DNA from: Primula veris
Lineage: Eukaryota > Streptophyta > Magnoliopsida > Ericales > Primulaceae
NCBI GenBank assembly: GCA_963682055.1
Contig: OY821744.1
Span: 253,001-317,000 of the forward strand
Direction: 5' to 3'
DNA: 64,000 nt
The translations under genes and the position numbers were made by a program. Below, piece after piece: positions 1 to 12,846 of this stretch. Positions within the stretch are counted from its first letter, which is position 1, and the number at the start of each line of letters is the position of its first letter. The notes beneath the pieces were generated by a model that was given only the letters and a program-made list of their open reading frames with translations, ran no database searches and had not been told where the DNA came from.

Positions 1-47
1 TATATATATATATCTTCTCTCTCTAGAAATAGAAATAGGATAGAAAA

Positions 48-3000
48 ATGGCAGGAATGATCCTAAGAACAACGAATTTCACGAAACTATGCAAATTATC
101 ATCTTCCATTTTAATCCAATCTCGTAACCGTTCATCAAAATCAGGTGCCAAATTTGCACAGCTAATCGAGGTCGACCTCGACTCATCATCCTCATCTTCT
201 TCTGCTACGTCACCCGATATTGCTACGGGTGTACGTAAGCTGGAAGACGTCATATATAATATAATTGTTCGTAGATCGGCACCAGATTGGCTCCCTTTTA
301 TGCCTGGATCTTCTTACTGGGTACCCCCTCGTCGTCCACGTGGTGGTCATGCCGCTGGTCTTGTTGATATTATTGGGAATTTAACAGCAGGGATTCCGAT
401 GAGGACCGATGACGAGACTCTTGCCATGTCCTCTGTTAGGGGTTGGCCCTCCTCCGCCTACTTCATCCACGGTATTGTTTCTGTATTTCTTTATTTTTTA
501 ATATCTATATATATATATATATATATATATGTGTAGATGTGTATGTTATGTGTTTAAGGGAATTTTACAGATTTAGGGATTGGGTATTGTAGAAAATTGG
601 ATTTGTGAAATGCAATTTAAAAGAATTAATCCTATTAGTGTTGAATTATCTGTAATTTTGTTAAATTGGTTTTTTTTTTTTTTTTAATATTGGATTTTGA
701 TGGGTCTGTGAAAGACCCTTTACCAGAATTCATCTGCTTACTTCATTCATGATACCCTATCTATATTTATTCTCCATATTAGGAAATCATAAAAAAGATT
801 GGATTTTGATGGATGCCCTTTACCAGAATTCGTTCACTTATACATGTATATATCATGTGTGTGTTGAGGATTGTGAAAGATTGGGTTTTGATGGATTTGT
901 GCAATACTCTTTTCCGGAATTCATCCATTTTGTGTCAGTCTTGATATCTATACCCTTCATCTATATAATAATACATATATGTTTATATGTATATGTGTGT
1001 TTCTTTTGTTGGACTAGTTTTTTTGTGTTGAGGGAATGTACAGGTTTTGAGATTGGGGATTATAAAATATTGGATTTTGATGATTTGTGAGATGCCCTTT
1101 AGCCGAATTCATCCTGTCATGAGTTGGATTTTGTGTACATGTGTATGTATATGCATGTGTTGAGGATTATGAAAGATTAGATTTTTTATAGGTTTGTGAG
1201 ATATTCATCCAATTTGTCTTGGTCTTGATTACATCCATATATCTATATTTGTATGTACTATGTATATTTATATGTTGAGGAAATTTTAAGATTTAAGGGA
1301 TTGGGGATTGTAGAAAATTGGATTTTGATGGGTTTGTGAGATGCCCTATAGTAGAATGAAGCCTATTAATGTTGGATTCTGTGAATATGTATATGTGTGT
1401 GTATTTGTGTGTTGAGGATTATTAAAGATTGGATTGTGATTGGTTTGTGAAATGCCCCTTTAGCAGAACTCATCCTACTGGTGTTGATTTTGATTACACC
1501 CATCGTATTTATTTACTATTTATCTTCTATACATGGGATTGGGGATTGTAGAAAATTGGATTTGTCCCTTTACCAGAATTCATCCTACTAATCTTGGATC
1601 TGTGTATATGTATGTGTTGAAGATTATGAAAAATTAGATTTTTGATGGGTTTGTGAAATACCCTGTAGGAGAGTTCATCCAATTTGCGTTGTTTTTGATT
1701 ACATCCATGACATGTATCTATATTCTTCATATACATAGATGTGTGTGGATGGGTGTCTTTTGTTGGATTAGCTTTTTTGTATTGGTGGAAATTACAGATT
1801 TAGGGGATTATGAAAGATTGGATTTTGGTGGGTCTGTGAGATAGCCTTGAGCAGAGTTCATCCAATTATGTGTTGATTTTGATTACATCCATGTCTACAC
1901 ACGGGATCGGGGATTGTAGAAGATTGGATTTTGATCGGTTTGTGAGATGTCCTTTACCAGAATTCATCGTATTAGTATTTAGTGTTAGATTGGGGATACA
2001 TTCACGGTATCTGTCTTTCTTCCATATTCTTTATTTACATCTATGTGTGTGTCTTTTGTTGGACTAGCTTTTTTTGTATTAAAAGATTGGATTTTGATAA
2101 GTCTGTCAAATACCCTTTAGGAAAATATATCTAGTTAAGTGTTTGTTTTGATTACATCCACAGTATGTATCTGTATTCTTCATATATATATGTGTGTGTG
2201 TGTGTGTGTGTTGGGATGGGGGTCTTCTGTTGGATTAGCCTTTTTGTTTCGAGGGAATTTGCAGATTTTGAGATTAGGGATTATGATAGATTGGATTTTA
2301 ATGGGTCTGTGAGATACCCTTTTGGAAAATTCATCCATTTAGTGTTGGTTTTGATTACATCCATGGTATTTATCTATATATGGGATTGGGGATTGTAGAA
2401 GATTGGATTTTTATAGGCTTGTGAGATTTCCTTTACCATTTTCATCCTATTTGTGTTGAACCATGGTATCTATCTATCTATATTCTTCTTTTATACTATA
2501 TAATATATGTATATGCATGTCTTGGGGATTAAGAAAGATTAGATTTGGATGGGTTTGTGATATACCCTTTACCAGAATTCATCCAATTTGTGTTGGTTTT
2601 GATTACATCCAATTTGGTATGTATCTATATTCTTCATATATATATGTATGTATGTGTGTGTGTATCTTTTGTTGGACTAGTTTTTTTGTGTTGAGGGGAT
2701 TTACAGATTTAGGGATTGTGAAAGATTGGATTTTGATAGGTTTGTTAAATTTAGCAGAATTCATCCAATTTTTTTTGTTGATGCATGTATCTTTATATGT
2801 ATGTACTATGTGTGTGTGTCTTGTTGGATAGATGTATGATTTTGTAGCGATTTACAGATTTAATGATTTGGGGTTGTGAAAATTAGATTTGTGAGTTGCC
2901 CTTTAGCAGAGGTCATCCTATTAGTGTTGGATTATGTGCCTTTGTTAGATTAGTTTTTTATATGGATTTGGTTTTATTTTTTTGTGGGAATCGACAGATT

Positions 3001-4393
3001 TATTATGGATTGAAGATTATGAAAGATTGGATTTTGATGGGTTTGCGAAATACCCTTTAGGAGAATTAATCAATTATGTGTCTTTTTTGGATTAGAATTT
3101 TCTTTTATTTGGGAATTCGCAGAATTTGGGTGTGGGGATTTAGAAAATTAGATTTCGCCGGGTCTCGGAAATACCCTTTAGGAGAAGTATTGGTTTTGCT
3201 TACCCTCTATGGGAATTGATTAGTTGGTTTTCTCGCAAGGTTGGATTTTCCCCCCGACTGAGATTTACATATTTAGGGCTTGGGAAGTATTCAAAATTGG
3301 AATTCAGCTATTGGGGATGTAAGAAATGAAATACGCGTTTGAAGAATTGCTCAAGTTAGTGTTTACCAAGTTTGGAATCCTCATTTTAAGGCTTGGGAAC
3401 TAAGTAGAGCATCAAGGGAACTAAGTAGCCATAGCTAGTTTTCTTTTTTTCATTTATGCATAGACGTTCGTTATCTCAGCTGGCAGCTTATTTGGTGATT
3501 GAATAAATGTAGTTATGTTTCAATTCATCTATTGGGTCAGTGAACATGGAAATGATTTAATTCGCTTTGTTGATTTGCAATTCTCATTTAAATCTGTGTC
3601 TCAGCTTGAATCTGTAGCGTGTGTAACTATTTTTACATGGCTTAGTTTTTCTGGGAAAACTTTTTAACAGATTTTAGAGAAAATATTTATTATTCAATAC
3701 AGCTATTGAGTCCGAGCAATGACTTACTCATCAGTGGTAGTGAATATTGAATTTCAGTAGCATTGGACATGCATGCTATTCAAAACCTCTTTTCAGTTAC
3801 ATGATGTTTACTTCTGCTTTACTAATGTATCAGCAGAAAAGTGTAATACCCTCCAAAAAAAACAGAAAAGTGTACTTCTGCAAAGTTTATTTAATTTTCT
3901 GTGTTTGGTTTTATAGTTTCATGCGCCTTTAGGATTTCTTAAATCGTTTTGTAGTTGATTTCACCTACCTCAGCTGGTATGAGACCTGCTTAAGCTTTTT
4001 GTGTAGTGTATTATTTGTTCTTACTTCTCATCCTTAGGCCGTCAGTTTGTGTATAATGAATAAGTTTTTTGCTATTGTCACTCAAAAGTACTTTATTACC
4101 TTTCTCATCTCGGCGAAAAGCACTACCTGAAGTTGTTACCTGTAAATGCTTTATAACTTACTATAAGTTACTGGCTTTTGAAATATATCACTTCTATAAT
4201 TATGTTACCAATTTTATTCTGATTAAAAGCAATTGTCTAGGGATTTCAATACGTATAAAGCATGTTATCTCTAAAAAAAACTGCAGGTAGTTCTCCCGTA
4301 CGTCCGCTTCCGGTGGATGTGCAGGTGGTGGAGGTAAAGTTTCAGGAAGAGTCAGAGAATGAATCTCAATCCGAGGACGATGCTGATCATTGA
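48..4393 (+). CDS. small predicted organelle-targeted protein of unknown function, two exons
   Basis: Exons 48-471 and 4287-4393 join (phase 1, GT..AG) into 176 codons plus stop. The first exon encodes a Ser/Arg/Lys-rich N-terminus (starting MAGMILRTTNF) with no acidic residue in about the first 40 positions, which looks like a mitochondrial or plastid presequence (inference). A poly-Ser tract follows, then a likely conserved core containing APDWLPFMPGSSYWVPPR and a VRGWPSSAYF stretch. The second exon gives an acidic tail ending ESQSEDDADH. I recognise the core as the kind found in uncharacterised plant proteins but cannot assign a function. Reading on past 471 only gives a hydrophobic tail encoded by a TA microsatellite, so the splice is preferred. 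The unusually long intron is mostly a degenerate repeat array. The start is the first ATG after a CT-rich leader beginning at the window edge; the promoter is outside the window. Confidence 0.75.
560..3200 (+). repeat. degenerate minisatellite array filling intron 1 of the first gene
   Basis: About 20 diverged copies of a roughly 50-base core are spread through the intron. The core reads approximately GATTGGATTTTGATGGG, then TTTGTGAGATGCCCTTTAG, then CAGAATTCATCC. Clear copies begin near 690, 798, 877, 1068, 1315, 1427, 1631, 1815, 1921, 2084, 2288, 2400, 2535, 2722 and 3026. Between some cores a second module recurs: TTGATTACATCCATG, a TA/TG-rich tract, then CTTTTGTTGGACTAG near 1005, 1757, 2053, 2227 and 2667. 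This suggests a higher-order unit of a few hundred bases. Several short open frames here (for example 749-1090 and 2165-2831) are by-products of the repeat. Confidence 0.85.
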
Positions 4394-6589
4394 AAAGCTT
4401 CATTGCCTCTCCCTCTCTCTCTGGAAACGGCTTTGTCAGGCAAGTAGACTTCGTATTTGTATGTGAGTTACTGTTGCAAATATTTAAAAAAAATTATGCA
4501 AAATTGATTTTTTTTTATTTTTATAAAAAAAAATACTTGTATAAAATTATCTTACTTAGTAGTGGATGCATGTCTCTTTTTGGTAGCGTCAAAGATTGGA
4601 CTAGTAGTCCTGTGGACCCCACACACAATGCGTTTGGTAACTCAATTTGTGTCCGGATTATATATCCGGTCCGGACTACAAATGATGTAAATTGCATGCA
4701 TTTGTAGTACTGGTGATCTGGACCGGATAACGGATGTGATATTAAAACTAGTCCAATCTGGACCGCATTATTTGTCCTTCATTTTAAACCCACTCATGAT
4801 CTGGACCGGAATTAAGGTTAGAGGAGTAAAAATCAGTTTTCGGTAGTATATTATATACGAAAGTATAATATTGTGGTACATCTTTTTCCTGGCTAACCAG
4901 CCAAACATTTTACATTTCTGTCTCCAAAGAAATTTTCCGAGTGTGACATTTGCTGGATGTAGACTGTTAATGCCGTATTCATGTATTCGTTAAACATATT
5001 CAGTGAAATAATTAGATCAATAACTTGTTTATTTTTGTTTAATAATCCTCAATTCCGTCCCATTCCACAGGTTGTGGAAAGAAATTTCATTTTTAAACTG
5101 TGGAGCGATTTGTATTTTCAGGTTTGCTTTCTTTGTACATATGTCGAAAGCTCTAGCAAGATTTCAGAATGAAGTTGTTCCAAAGATCGGAAGTTTGAAA
5201 GGTTCGACGACTACACCGAAGGGAACCTTAGCATAAACAAATCATTTCACTTATCTGCTTAACAATAAAATGTTTTAGTTTTTTTTTTTTTTCTTTTTTT
5301 CTTGGTTGTACTAACCAACCATGTGTATTATTATTAACTATCATGTCTGTATGGATTTGGAACTAAAAGGCTATTTGTTTGATTAGTCATCTAGTTCTTA
5401 TAGTGCAACTTCTATACACTAGTGTCTTTACCTTTCTCCTGCGTATTTTTAAGAAATCTCTTTTGGTATTTGAAACGTATTTTGCATGACTAAAATAATA
5501 AATTCTCTCTCCCTCTGCTGTCGAGTCATGAATACTCTTGTGACGGACCAACATTGCATTTCATTCTGTTACATCCACTTCCTCCAATAAAAGTGTGTTA
5601 TGTTTCGTTTGTGGGTGGCTAGATGAGAACACTTATAATTGTGCATGAGGCATGTTATCGGGTCCACCTGATTGGTCTTGATCAATGTAATTGAAAACAT
5701 AATTCGTAGGAGTATTAACATTCTCAAACGGGAGTATGATTCTGACAAACTGATAATAAGCCGCGAGGCATGATATTTACGCTCCTTAATTTATTTAATG
5801 TTTTAAGCAACTCTGGACAGGTAAATAGAGGACTAATAAGTCCTTGCAGTAGTTATGCGACATGGCGGAAATTCAAAGGTTAATAAACATCAACAGCAAA
5901 TTTTTCACAAATCTCTTGAAAATGAAAGAACTGCAGATATGCAATGATTAATCATCTCTACTAGACTACTGCCCCTTTTAATTCTTTAGCAAGTAGCAAC
6001 AGTATCTTCTTGCTTAATGGGATGAAACAAGTGATTGTCATGGTTTGCAGTAGTTATCCTGCGTCCTTTTTCTTTTGAGAAAGCAAGTTTACATACATAT
6101 TTCATTGTACAGCAAATCATTAAATTTAAAGGAGATTATAAGCTGCTGCTAGGATCCTTGTTGAAAACCTACAACGATACGTTGATACCAGTATATCACT
6201 GTCACCGCATACATTTTCACGGGTTGCAGATGTATTATAAGGGATTTCACTGTAGTGGTTAAATAGTATGCTATATTGCTACGCAGAACTATCATTAGTA
6301 AAAATAAGATAAAATAAATACTCAACCCTTAATCAAATCAACATTGAACTAATCTGACTGCCTTATTGAATCAGGCATTCATTTCAACTTTGCCATAGTT
6401 TCTTAGAAATCAGTTTTTCAATGTTTCGCACTTGAAATAACAAGACTGAAAGCCATTCAAGAAAGAAGTGACAAGAGAATAATAATTTCGTTTATTTAGC
6501 ATCTGAATGTGCGAACAAATAGTAATTACAAAATGTATATACAGGCTTAATTACTACTATTACTACAGACATAACCGGAACTCGAAAAC
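4394..6589. other. intergenic region between convergent genes
   Basis: This holds the 3' flank of the first gene and the 3' flank of the TBC gene, which run toward each other. Apart from the foldback at about 4591-4762, I see only AT-rich sequence and short random frames, with no convincing coding exon or RNA gene. Confidence 0.6.
4591..4762. repeat. foldback (MITE-like) inverted repeat
   Basis: AGATTGGACTAGT near 4594-4606 is answered by its inverse ACTAGTCCAATCT at 4748-4760. Inside, GGTCCGGACTACAAATG near 4669-4684 pairs with CATTTGTAGTACTGG near 4699-4713 and the following CTGGACCGG. The segment can fold into a long imperfect hairpin. No target-site duplication was identified, so the element class is open. 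Confidence 0.5.
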
Positions 6590-9500
6590 TCACATCTCTG
6601 ATAAAAGATTGCTAATCTTCCGAAGCTCCTTCAGAGCTGACATGGCTGTCACTTGGCTCTTCCCGACAAGGGCAGTTTTTGAAAAATTCTCCAAAGATGC
6701 CACCTGGCCCCGCTCCTGCTGGAAAACCGACTCGATAACCTGAAATTATATAAACTATTCAATGAGACAGTACATAATAAATTGCAATTTTTTTTATTGA
6801 GTTTTCAATACAATCATCTTCACTTAGATAGCGTCTTTACAAGAAAAAGACCGCTACTTAAATCTGCTGCTCAAATCTTCCATTTCTGTAGTTCTGCAAT
6901 TGTGGTATTTACTTAGTAGAGCAAAGAGGTAAAAGTTAGCAACTGAACACACAATTAAAAATCCAAACCAAATATGGAAGATTCAACAATTTTTTTGCCA
7001 GTATTTTAAAATCCTTACAAAAAATTATTAAGATAATCAAATTGTTACCTGAATATTATCAAGCATGGACTGTCCCAGATTCCTCAGTGAAACCATCATA
7101 TTCTGGTCAGCAGATTCACCTTTACTAATAGAAGAATTACTAGATCCATTTAGAGCCAAAAGAACCGCTGCATCATTGTTATTGTTCTGATTACTTATTA
7201 CCGCATTGCAAGGTTTTATATTTTCAGAACCACCCTTTTCAGAAGACCCCTCCCCGCCATTGTTTCTTCCAAATCTCCACAACCACTGAAATTTGCCTGA
7301 CAAAATTTTCTTCTCCTGTAAAACGGACTCCGGTTTTAAGAGACTGTCCCTAGAAGAATCTGATTCTTCTCTTTTTCCTTTAAATGTCTTATTCACCTCA
7401 GCATGCAACGGGGGCTCAAGATGATCTGAAACTGGAACAGACAAGTCTTCGATAGGTTTTCTGTCTATCTCAGCAATTTTGCAATTGTCATTTTTTACAA
7501 TAGTGGTTGAATTAGAACCAACACTGCTTTTCTCTGACGAGCTATCCAGATGATTATGACCTGGTGAATCTGAGGAACAAAAGGAGTTTTCTTCGCTTCT
7601 CGCGCTCCCACTCGAACATCTCTCCTCGTCCGAATATAAGAGATTCTTATCCTCGTTCAAATATGATATCTCCTTATCTGATGAATCTCTATGCTCCTCA
7701 ATATCTTCTTGGGGCGAGTTTTGCTGAACGAAATCCTCAATTTGCTCTGTTGTATCTGTTTCTTCCTCTATTCCGAGTTGCTTAGACAAATCCTCGAGCA
7801 AACTTCTCCGTACATTAATTTTCGAATCTTTCTTAACCTTGGATGAAGATGGGGCAGATTCGGCTCTCGAGAGACTTAATCTTACTTTTTCAGACCAGCC
7901 CTTTTTGCGATTAGTAATTTGTTTTTCTAAATTACTTTGTTTCAGTTTTTCTTCTCTGTGAAGATCTCTCCACTTCTCTTCCCAATAGCTCTCAGGGACT
8001 ATACTCAATGGAGTTCTCGGCGAACCAGATACAGATTCTAAGGATCGTGTATGACCTCTGGTAATAATTGGTTTATTTGTTTCGTAAATCTCATTGTGTA
8101 GAGGTAAAGGTGTTGAATTATTAGCATCTAGTGCTAATGCCTGTAACGATTTTGTTTTCGCCAATAATTTCTTCAAATCCGCATTTTCTGGGAAATTCAG
8201 CAGCCTCTGGAGACACGAGGTAGCATTCTCAGTTGCCAATATCGAAGACCTCAAAAGGAGTATCATCGAAACAGCAAAAGCCGAGATAAAAGCTCCTCTA
8301 AGTGAACCTAAAACTGCAAAACTCGACCCAGAATCCTCCGCACATTTATCTACCTTGCTATTATCACAAGAAAAAATTTCATCCCAGATAATAACAAGGT
8401 CTTCGAGGGAAAACTCACGACCGAATAAAACTCTTAACCAACGTAGAGCAAAATACTGAGGTTCAACACCTAGCTCGATAAGGTGGCTGTGAATAGAAGA
8501 ATCTACTATAGATAGCAAATGGTACAAAGCAGACGAGGCTTCAATTACGGGGGGTAAACCTGTGTGAGAATTTACCAAAGGATAAGGTGAAAAAAACTCG
8601 GCCATTTTTACTGCACCTCCACTACCATTCATGAGAGCGTCGAACATACAATAAGCGTCATGTTCTAGAAATTTATCAGAAATTACTACACCCAACTCGC
8701 CTTCTGCTCCATAAGCATCGCTTAAGAGGACAATATTTTGTACCTCGGGTTCAAGTTCATTAATGCTAGTTGATTGCAAAGAGCAATTTTCGAAATCGGT
8801 CTCCTCTTTTCTAGATTCGGAGAATTTTTTAAAGTCAAAATTGTATGATAAATCGTTTTCCTCAAAAGGAAAGTCGTCGAATTTGTCAACAAAGTGGTCT
8901 TCATAAAGCTTCCGCACTTGAGAAAGATGTTCCACGTCAGCATGAAGAACGTATAATAGAGGAGCCAAAAGTTCATGCATTCCTGTTGGCAAAAGCAGAG
9001 GAAATCAGACAATGAGAAATGGCGTTTGAGGAACATTTCATGATTGGTAATGTAAACAATTTTCCCAAGTTCAGAGATCCAATACTTCCATAAATGCAAA
9101 ACCGATTTGGATACTGAATATACTTTCAATGGGTGCAGAGAAGCAAAGTCTTATCCCAGGAAAAAAATAAGGTATTAAGCATGCATTTTTCTAGCAAAAG
9201 TGCAAAATCATCATCATCAAACTAAGACTTCATCCCAAGAAACAAAAGTACAAAATATTATAATAAATAGATGAAAGTAGTAAACTATGATCAAATAAAA
9301 AATCACCTTGCCGGTAGCCACATTCTGGATGTTTAAGACACCATAGTAACAAAATTCGCCTTAAAGTGCTTTGACATCCCATTGTCTGAAAATAACTTCC
9401 ATGTTCTGGATATAGACGGGACAAATCTTGGTCGACCATTCTTTCAAGTTCCGCATTACGGAAAAAACGCCCCCACATGCTATCTGCACCATCATTAAAC

Positions 9501-10732
9501 ACAGTTTAACGAATATATACATTAAAATTTAGAAGAGCCAACGTGAAGAGAAAAATCAACTAAAAATATTCTTCTTTATATTCAGCAGTGATAAGGAGAC
9601 ATGTTCTCGTTTCAACAAATGGCATGGGAAAATATAATAACCACTGAATATAAGCATGTAAAACGTGAAAACAAGTAGATAACGTAATGAAAGAACTGTG
9701 ACAGATCAATATTGATATATGTAATAATTATGTATGTATATATATACTCGACCTGGGTTTTGGGATAGAGGGTTGTCCATAACACGATCAGGAGAATTGT
9801 TTCCATCTTTGGGAAGGTGCGGGTCGACTAGAAGGCGCCTTCTTAAACTCGCGTATCTACATAACAAGATCAATCACATTCAACAGATTAAAACGAAGTA
9901 ATATCATAGCACATGTGATATTTCACGTCAACTTTCTATAATTACATGTGCACATTTAAAACGTGTGATCTACAGTACAAAATATCTACATTATGACTTT
10001 AGTTTGTTTGTTATCTACCCTTCCATTTCTGGCAGGTAAAAGTAGTAAGGATAAAGACCATCTGCAACACCCTATATATAAAAAATAAACCGACTTTATT
10101 GCATATGATAATATCAAGATAACACACTTGACCTTTTCATGAAATAAAATTAACACCTCATTTACAATCCATCTAGAGCTCAAATTTCATAAAATTAGCA
10201 ACTCATTTACAATCCATATAGAGCTCAAATATCATAAAATTAGCACCTCGTTTACAATCCTTATAGAGCTCAAATATCATAAAATTAGCACCTCGTTTAC
10301 AATTCATATAGAGCTCAGATTTCATATATATATTTTCATTCCTTCGTAGTAATTACCGTTTGGGAGCACTTGATGACTTTTATTTTGTGGGGGTTTTTAA
10401 TCTACATTTTTATTTCCTAAATTAAATAAATAAAAATGTGGGCTTTTCCCCCACCAATTATATAAAATAAAAAAAATGCAACTCATATAGAGCTCAAATC
10501 TCCTTAATTTTATCTGTTGCAACTTTAACTTAATTCAAACAACTATTTCCAATTACACTTTTTGCAAAGTAGTTATTGGTAAGTATACAAAAAATTACGA
10601 TTTTACACCTGAAAACTGCACAACCGATGAATGCATCTAGTTGCGTATTATAATTAATTGGTAAATCCCCACTCCTGTAATTTTCAACAATCCAATCTTA
10701 ATTTCCCCATTCAAACAATAAATTTTGATAAA

Positions 10733-10770
<38 letters not shown>

Positions 10771-11020
10771 ATATATATACATATATATGCAGATTAAAGG
10801 ATGAAAGCAGGTGTATGCATATGCAAAGTTCATATATAGATATATATATATAGATAGAGAGAGAGAGAGAGAGAGGGAGGTGTAAGGACCTGCGTCTGGA
10901 ATTGGCGGAGACGCGACGGAGATCATCGAGGTTAGAGAGATCAGGTAGAATCCCGAGGCCGATACGCCAGCGTACTCCTCTCAGATCATCAAAACGACGA
11001 CGATTCTCTATAATATCCAT
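6590..11020 (-). CDS. TBC-domain Rab GTPase-activating protein, TBC1D5-like
   Basis: Exons in transcript order: 11020-10890, 9856-9753, 9483-9307, 8982-7049, 6739-6590; all junctions are GT..AG and the frame closes at 831 aa. The TBC domain starts almost at the N-terminus (RGVRWRIGLGILP, then YASLRRRLLVDPH). The GAP finger motifs are present: VDQDLSR, with the arginine finger near residue 160, and YRQG near 194-197 with the glutamine finger. The large fourth exon carries the rest of the domain and a long Ser/Glu-rich, probably disordered region. The last exon encodes a heptad-like C-terminal helix ending LRKISNLLSEM. TBC proteins stimulate GTP hydrolysis on Rab GTPases in membrane trafficking; TBC1D5 relatives act on Rab7 and retromer in animals. 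The Rab substrate here is unknown. The ATG at 11020 is chosen because it opens the TBC region directly, at a length normal for the family. Confidence 0.92.
10143..10325. repeat. 45-bp tandem repeat, four copies, in intron 1 of the TBC gene
   Basis: The anchor TTTACAATCC or a one-base variant recurs at 10161, 10206, 10251 and 10296, an exact 45-base period. Each unit contains TAGAGCTCAAAT and ATAAAATTAGCACCTC. A stray partial copy (CATATAGAGCTCAAATC) lies near 10484-10500. Confidence 0.85.
10735..10879. repeat. compound AC / TA / GA microsatellite in TBC intron 1
   Basis: An AC tract runs about 10735-10770, followed by TA-rich sequence and a GA tract at about 10855-10879. The GA tract ends about 11 bases from the first donor site (exon end 10890). 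Another GA tract lies at about 11255-11280, upstream of the start codon and likely in the promoter or 5' UTR. Confidence 0.85.
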
Positions 11021-12109
11021 CAAAATTCAGAATTATAAACAATATAGAATATCTATAAATCTATATATATATAAGAAGGGGGTTAAGAACAAATAGGCGG
11101 GGAAAAGGATTAATTAATGGCGGGTGATAAGGATGAAAGGTGCTATATTACTGGCAATATATATTAATTTATAAGTGGGATTCAATTAAAATCATCCCCC
11201 TTTTCATTTCATTTCATTTTGACTATAGTTTTAGTCAGAGAGAAAAGACAAATAAAGAGAGAGAGAGAGAGAGAGAGAGAATTTAGCAGAAAGCTGAATG
11301 AATTGATGAAATAAAAGGGAAGGAATCATAAGAGAATAAATAATCTTATATTATTTATTTATTTATTTTAATGGTAATCGTTGCCCACTCGTTGCATAAT
11401 TAAACTTAATATTTTTTTAAAAATTTAAATATCGAATGATTAAATATAATTAATTAACAATAGTATATAAATATTAACATAATGTTTTACTCTTATAAAA
11501 AATACACAACGATTTTGTTTGGAATATAAATGTGTGGAAAATAACATTTTTTTTATTTATTTATGTATTTGAATTGAATGATGATATTTAAGAGTAATTA
11601 CAATATTAGAGTGAGGACATTTTTGAAAAAATTAGATAAAATTGAACAGATTCAAAATGTTTGAATTAGTTTATATTAATAGTACGATACGTATATTATT
11701 ACTAGGATATGATGTATAAATTTGTGGAGAATAGTCAGCCTGAGATTACTTGATGACTCACCCTAGCTACTTATTATTACCAAATACCAAAACAATAGTA
11801 ACAAAAAACCCAACATTATACCCTTTTTCCTTTTTTATTTTATTTTTGTGCAATTTGGTTGAGTGGGGAATAATATATTTGTTTGTTTCTTGACTAATTA
11901 AAGACCATACCAACTTAACACCTAGAACCAAATTATTTAGTATGCGCTATTTGCTGTTTACTTCATTTATTCCATGTTTTAGTATTAACCAGTTTTTATG
12001 GTTCTCAAAGTTTGTGATGACGTCCCTAGTTTCTTAAACATGACGAAAGTTATCCGAAAGTATAACTATTGTGTCGGTTTTAATATACACACGTCTAGGG
12101 CCGAATAAA

Positions 12110-12426
12110 CCATTACATCCAGTGACGGAATTAGGAATGTAAAATAGGGTTACCCGATATTCTAAAAAAATGTATCCACCTAGTTCCATGATTACAATAC
12201 CGGTGTTGTAAAATACAAATTGTTATTTTGCCCGGTTGCAAAACATATTATTTCTATTTTATATTAAAAAAATTCCTTAAAAATAACATTTTTATAAGTT
12301 GCGGAACAAGCCCTTGACCGTAGCATCTATGATAGCCCCTCCCCAGCGCCGCAGGTGAGTCACTATCGAATGTGGATGAAGTCTTTGTGAATTAGCACTT
12401 GCACTTTTCGACAAGGCATGATTACC
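12110..12426. other. probable transposon or gene-fragment debris
   Basis: It starts with CAGTGACGGAATTAGG near 12120, resembling hAT-type termini, and includes a GC-richer island at 12300-12420 that reads on the minus strand as an open frame (residues ALSKSASANSQRLHP and RWGGAIIDATVKGLF). I do not recognise the protein and see no supporting exon structure, so this is recorded as debris. Confidence 0.3.
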
Positions 12427-12846
12427 CACTACAACAAACTTAAGAATTATAGACAATTTTTTTTTAGAGACAATCAAATTTTGTCTCAAAATGGTAATTT
12501 TTTGGGACAAAACTAATGTTTTAGACTAAAAATTAATTTTTTTTGTCCCTAAATCTAACTTTTAGACACATAATTTGAATATTTTTGTGTCTCCAAATAC
12601 AATATCATACGGACATAAGATGGCAATTTAATTTTGTTTCAGAAAGTATTTGGAGACAAATTTTAATTGTTTTCTTATGTTCGTATGAGATTGTCTTTGG
12701 AGACAAGAAAATATTCAAATTATGTGCCTGAACGTTATATTTGAGGACAAAAAAAATTATTTTTTTGTCTCGAAAAATTACCATTTGAAGATAAAATTTA
12801 ATTGTCTCTAAAAATATTGTCCTTAATTCTTAAGTTTGTCATGGTG
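12427..12846. mobile_element. CACTA-type (En/Spm-derived) foldback MITE
   Basis: The 420-bp element begins CACTACAACAAACTTAAG and ends in the near-perfect inverse CTTAAGTTTGTCATGGTG. It is flanked by a 3-bp direct duplication, ACC at 12424-12426 and 12847-12849; CACTA elements make 3-bp duplications. The two halves are complementary along most of the length (for example GGAGACAA and TTGTCTC motifs, and CATACGGACATAAG against CTTATGTTCGTATG), with the axis near 12635. There is no coding capacity, so it is non-autonomous. Confidence 0.85.

Noticed and set aside
749..2831. Several open frames of 60-120 codons in the first gene's intron
   Set aside because: They translate the intronic repeat array (repeated FCW.SFFVLR and FIHLVLVLITS-like strings), lack codon bias and lie inside a well-supported intron.
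7564..8459. Plus-strand open frames opposite the TBC gene
   Set aside because: Antisense shadows of the long TBC exon, with no independent protein features.
10637..11023. 128-codon reading of the first TBC exon into its intron
   Set aside because: The C-terminal part is translated microsatellite; the splice at 10890 gives the conserved TBC sequence.
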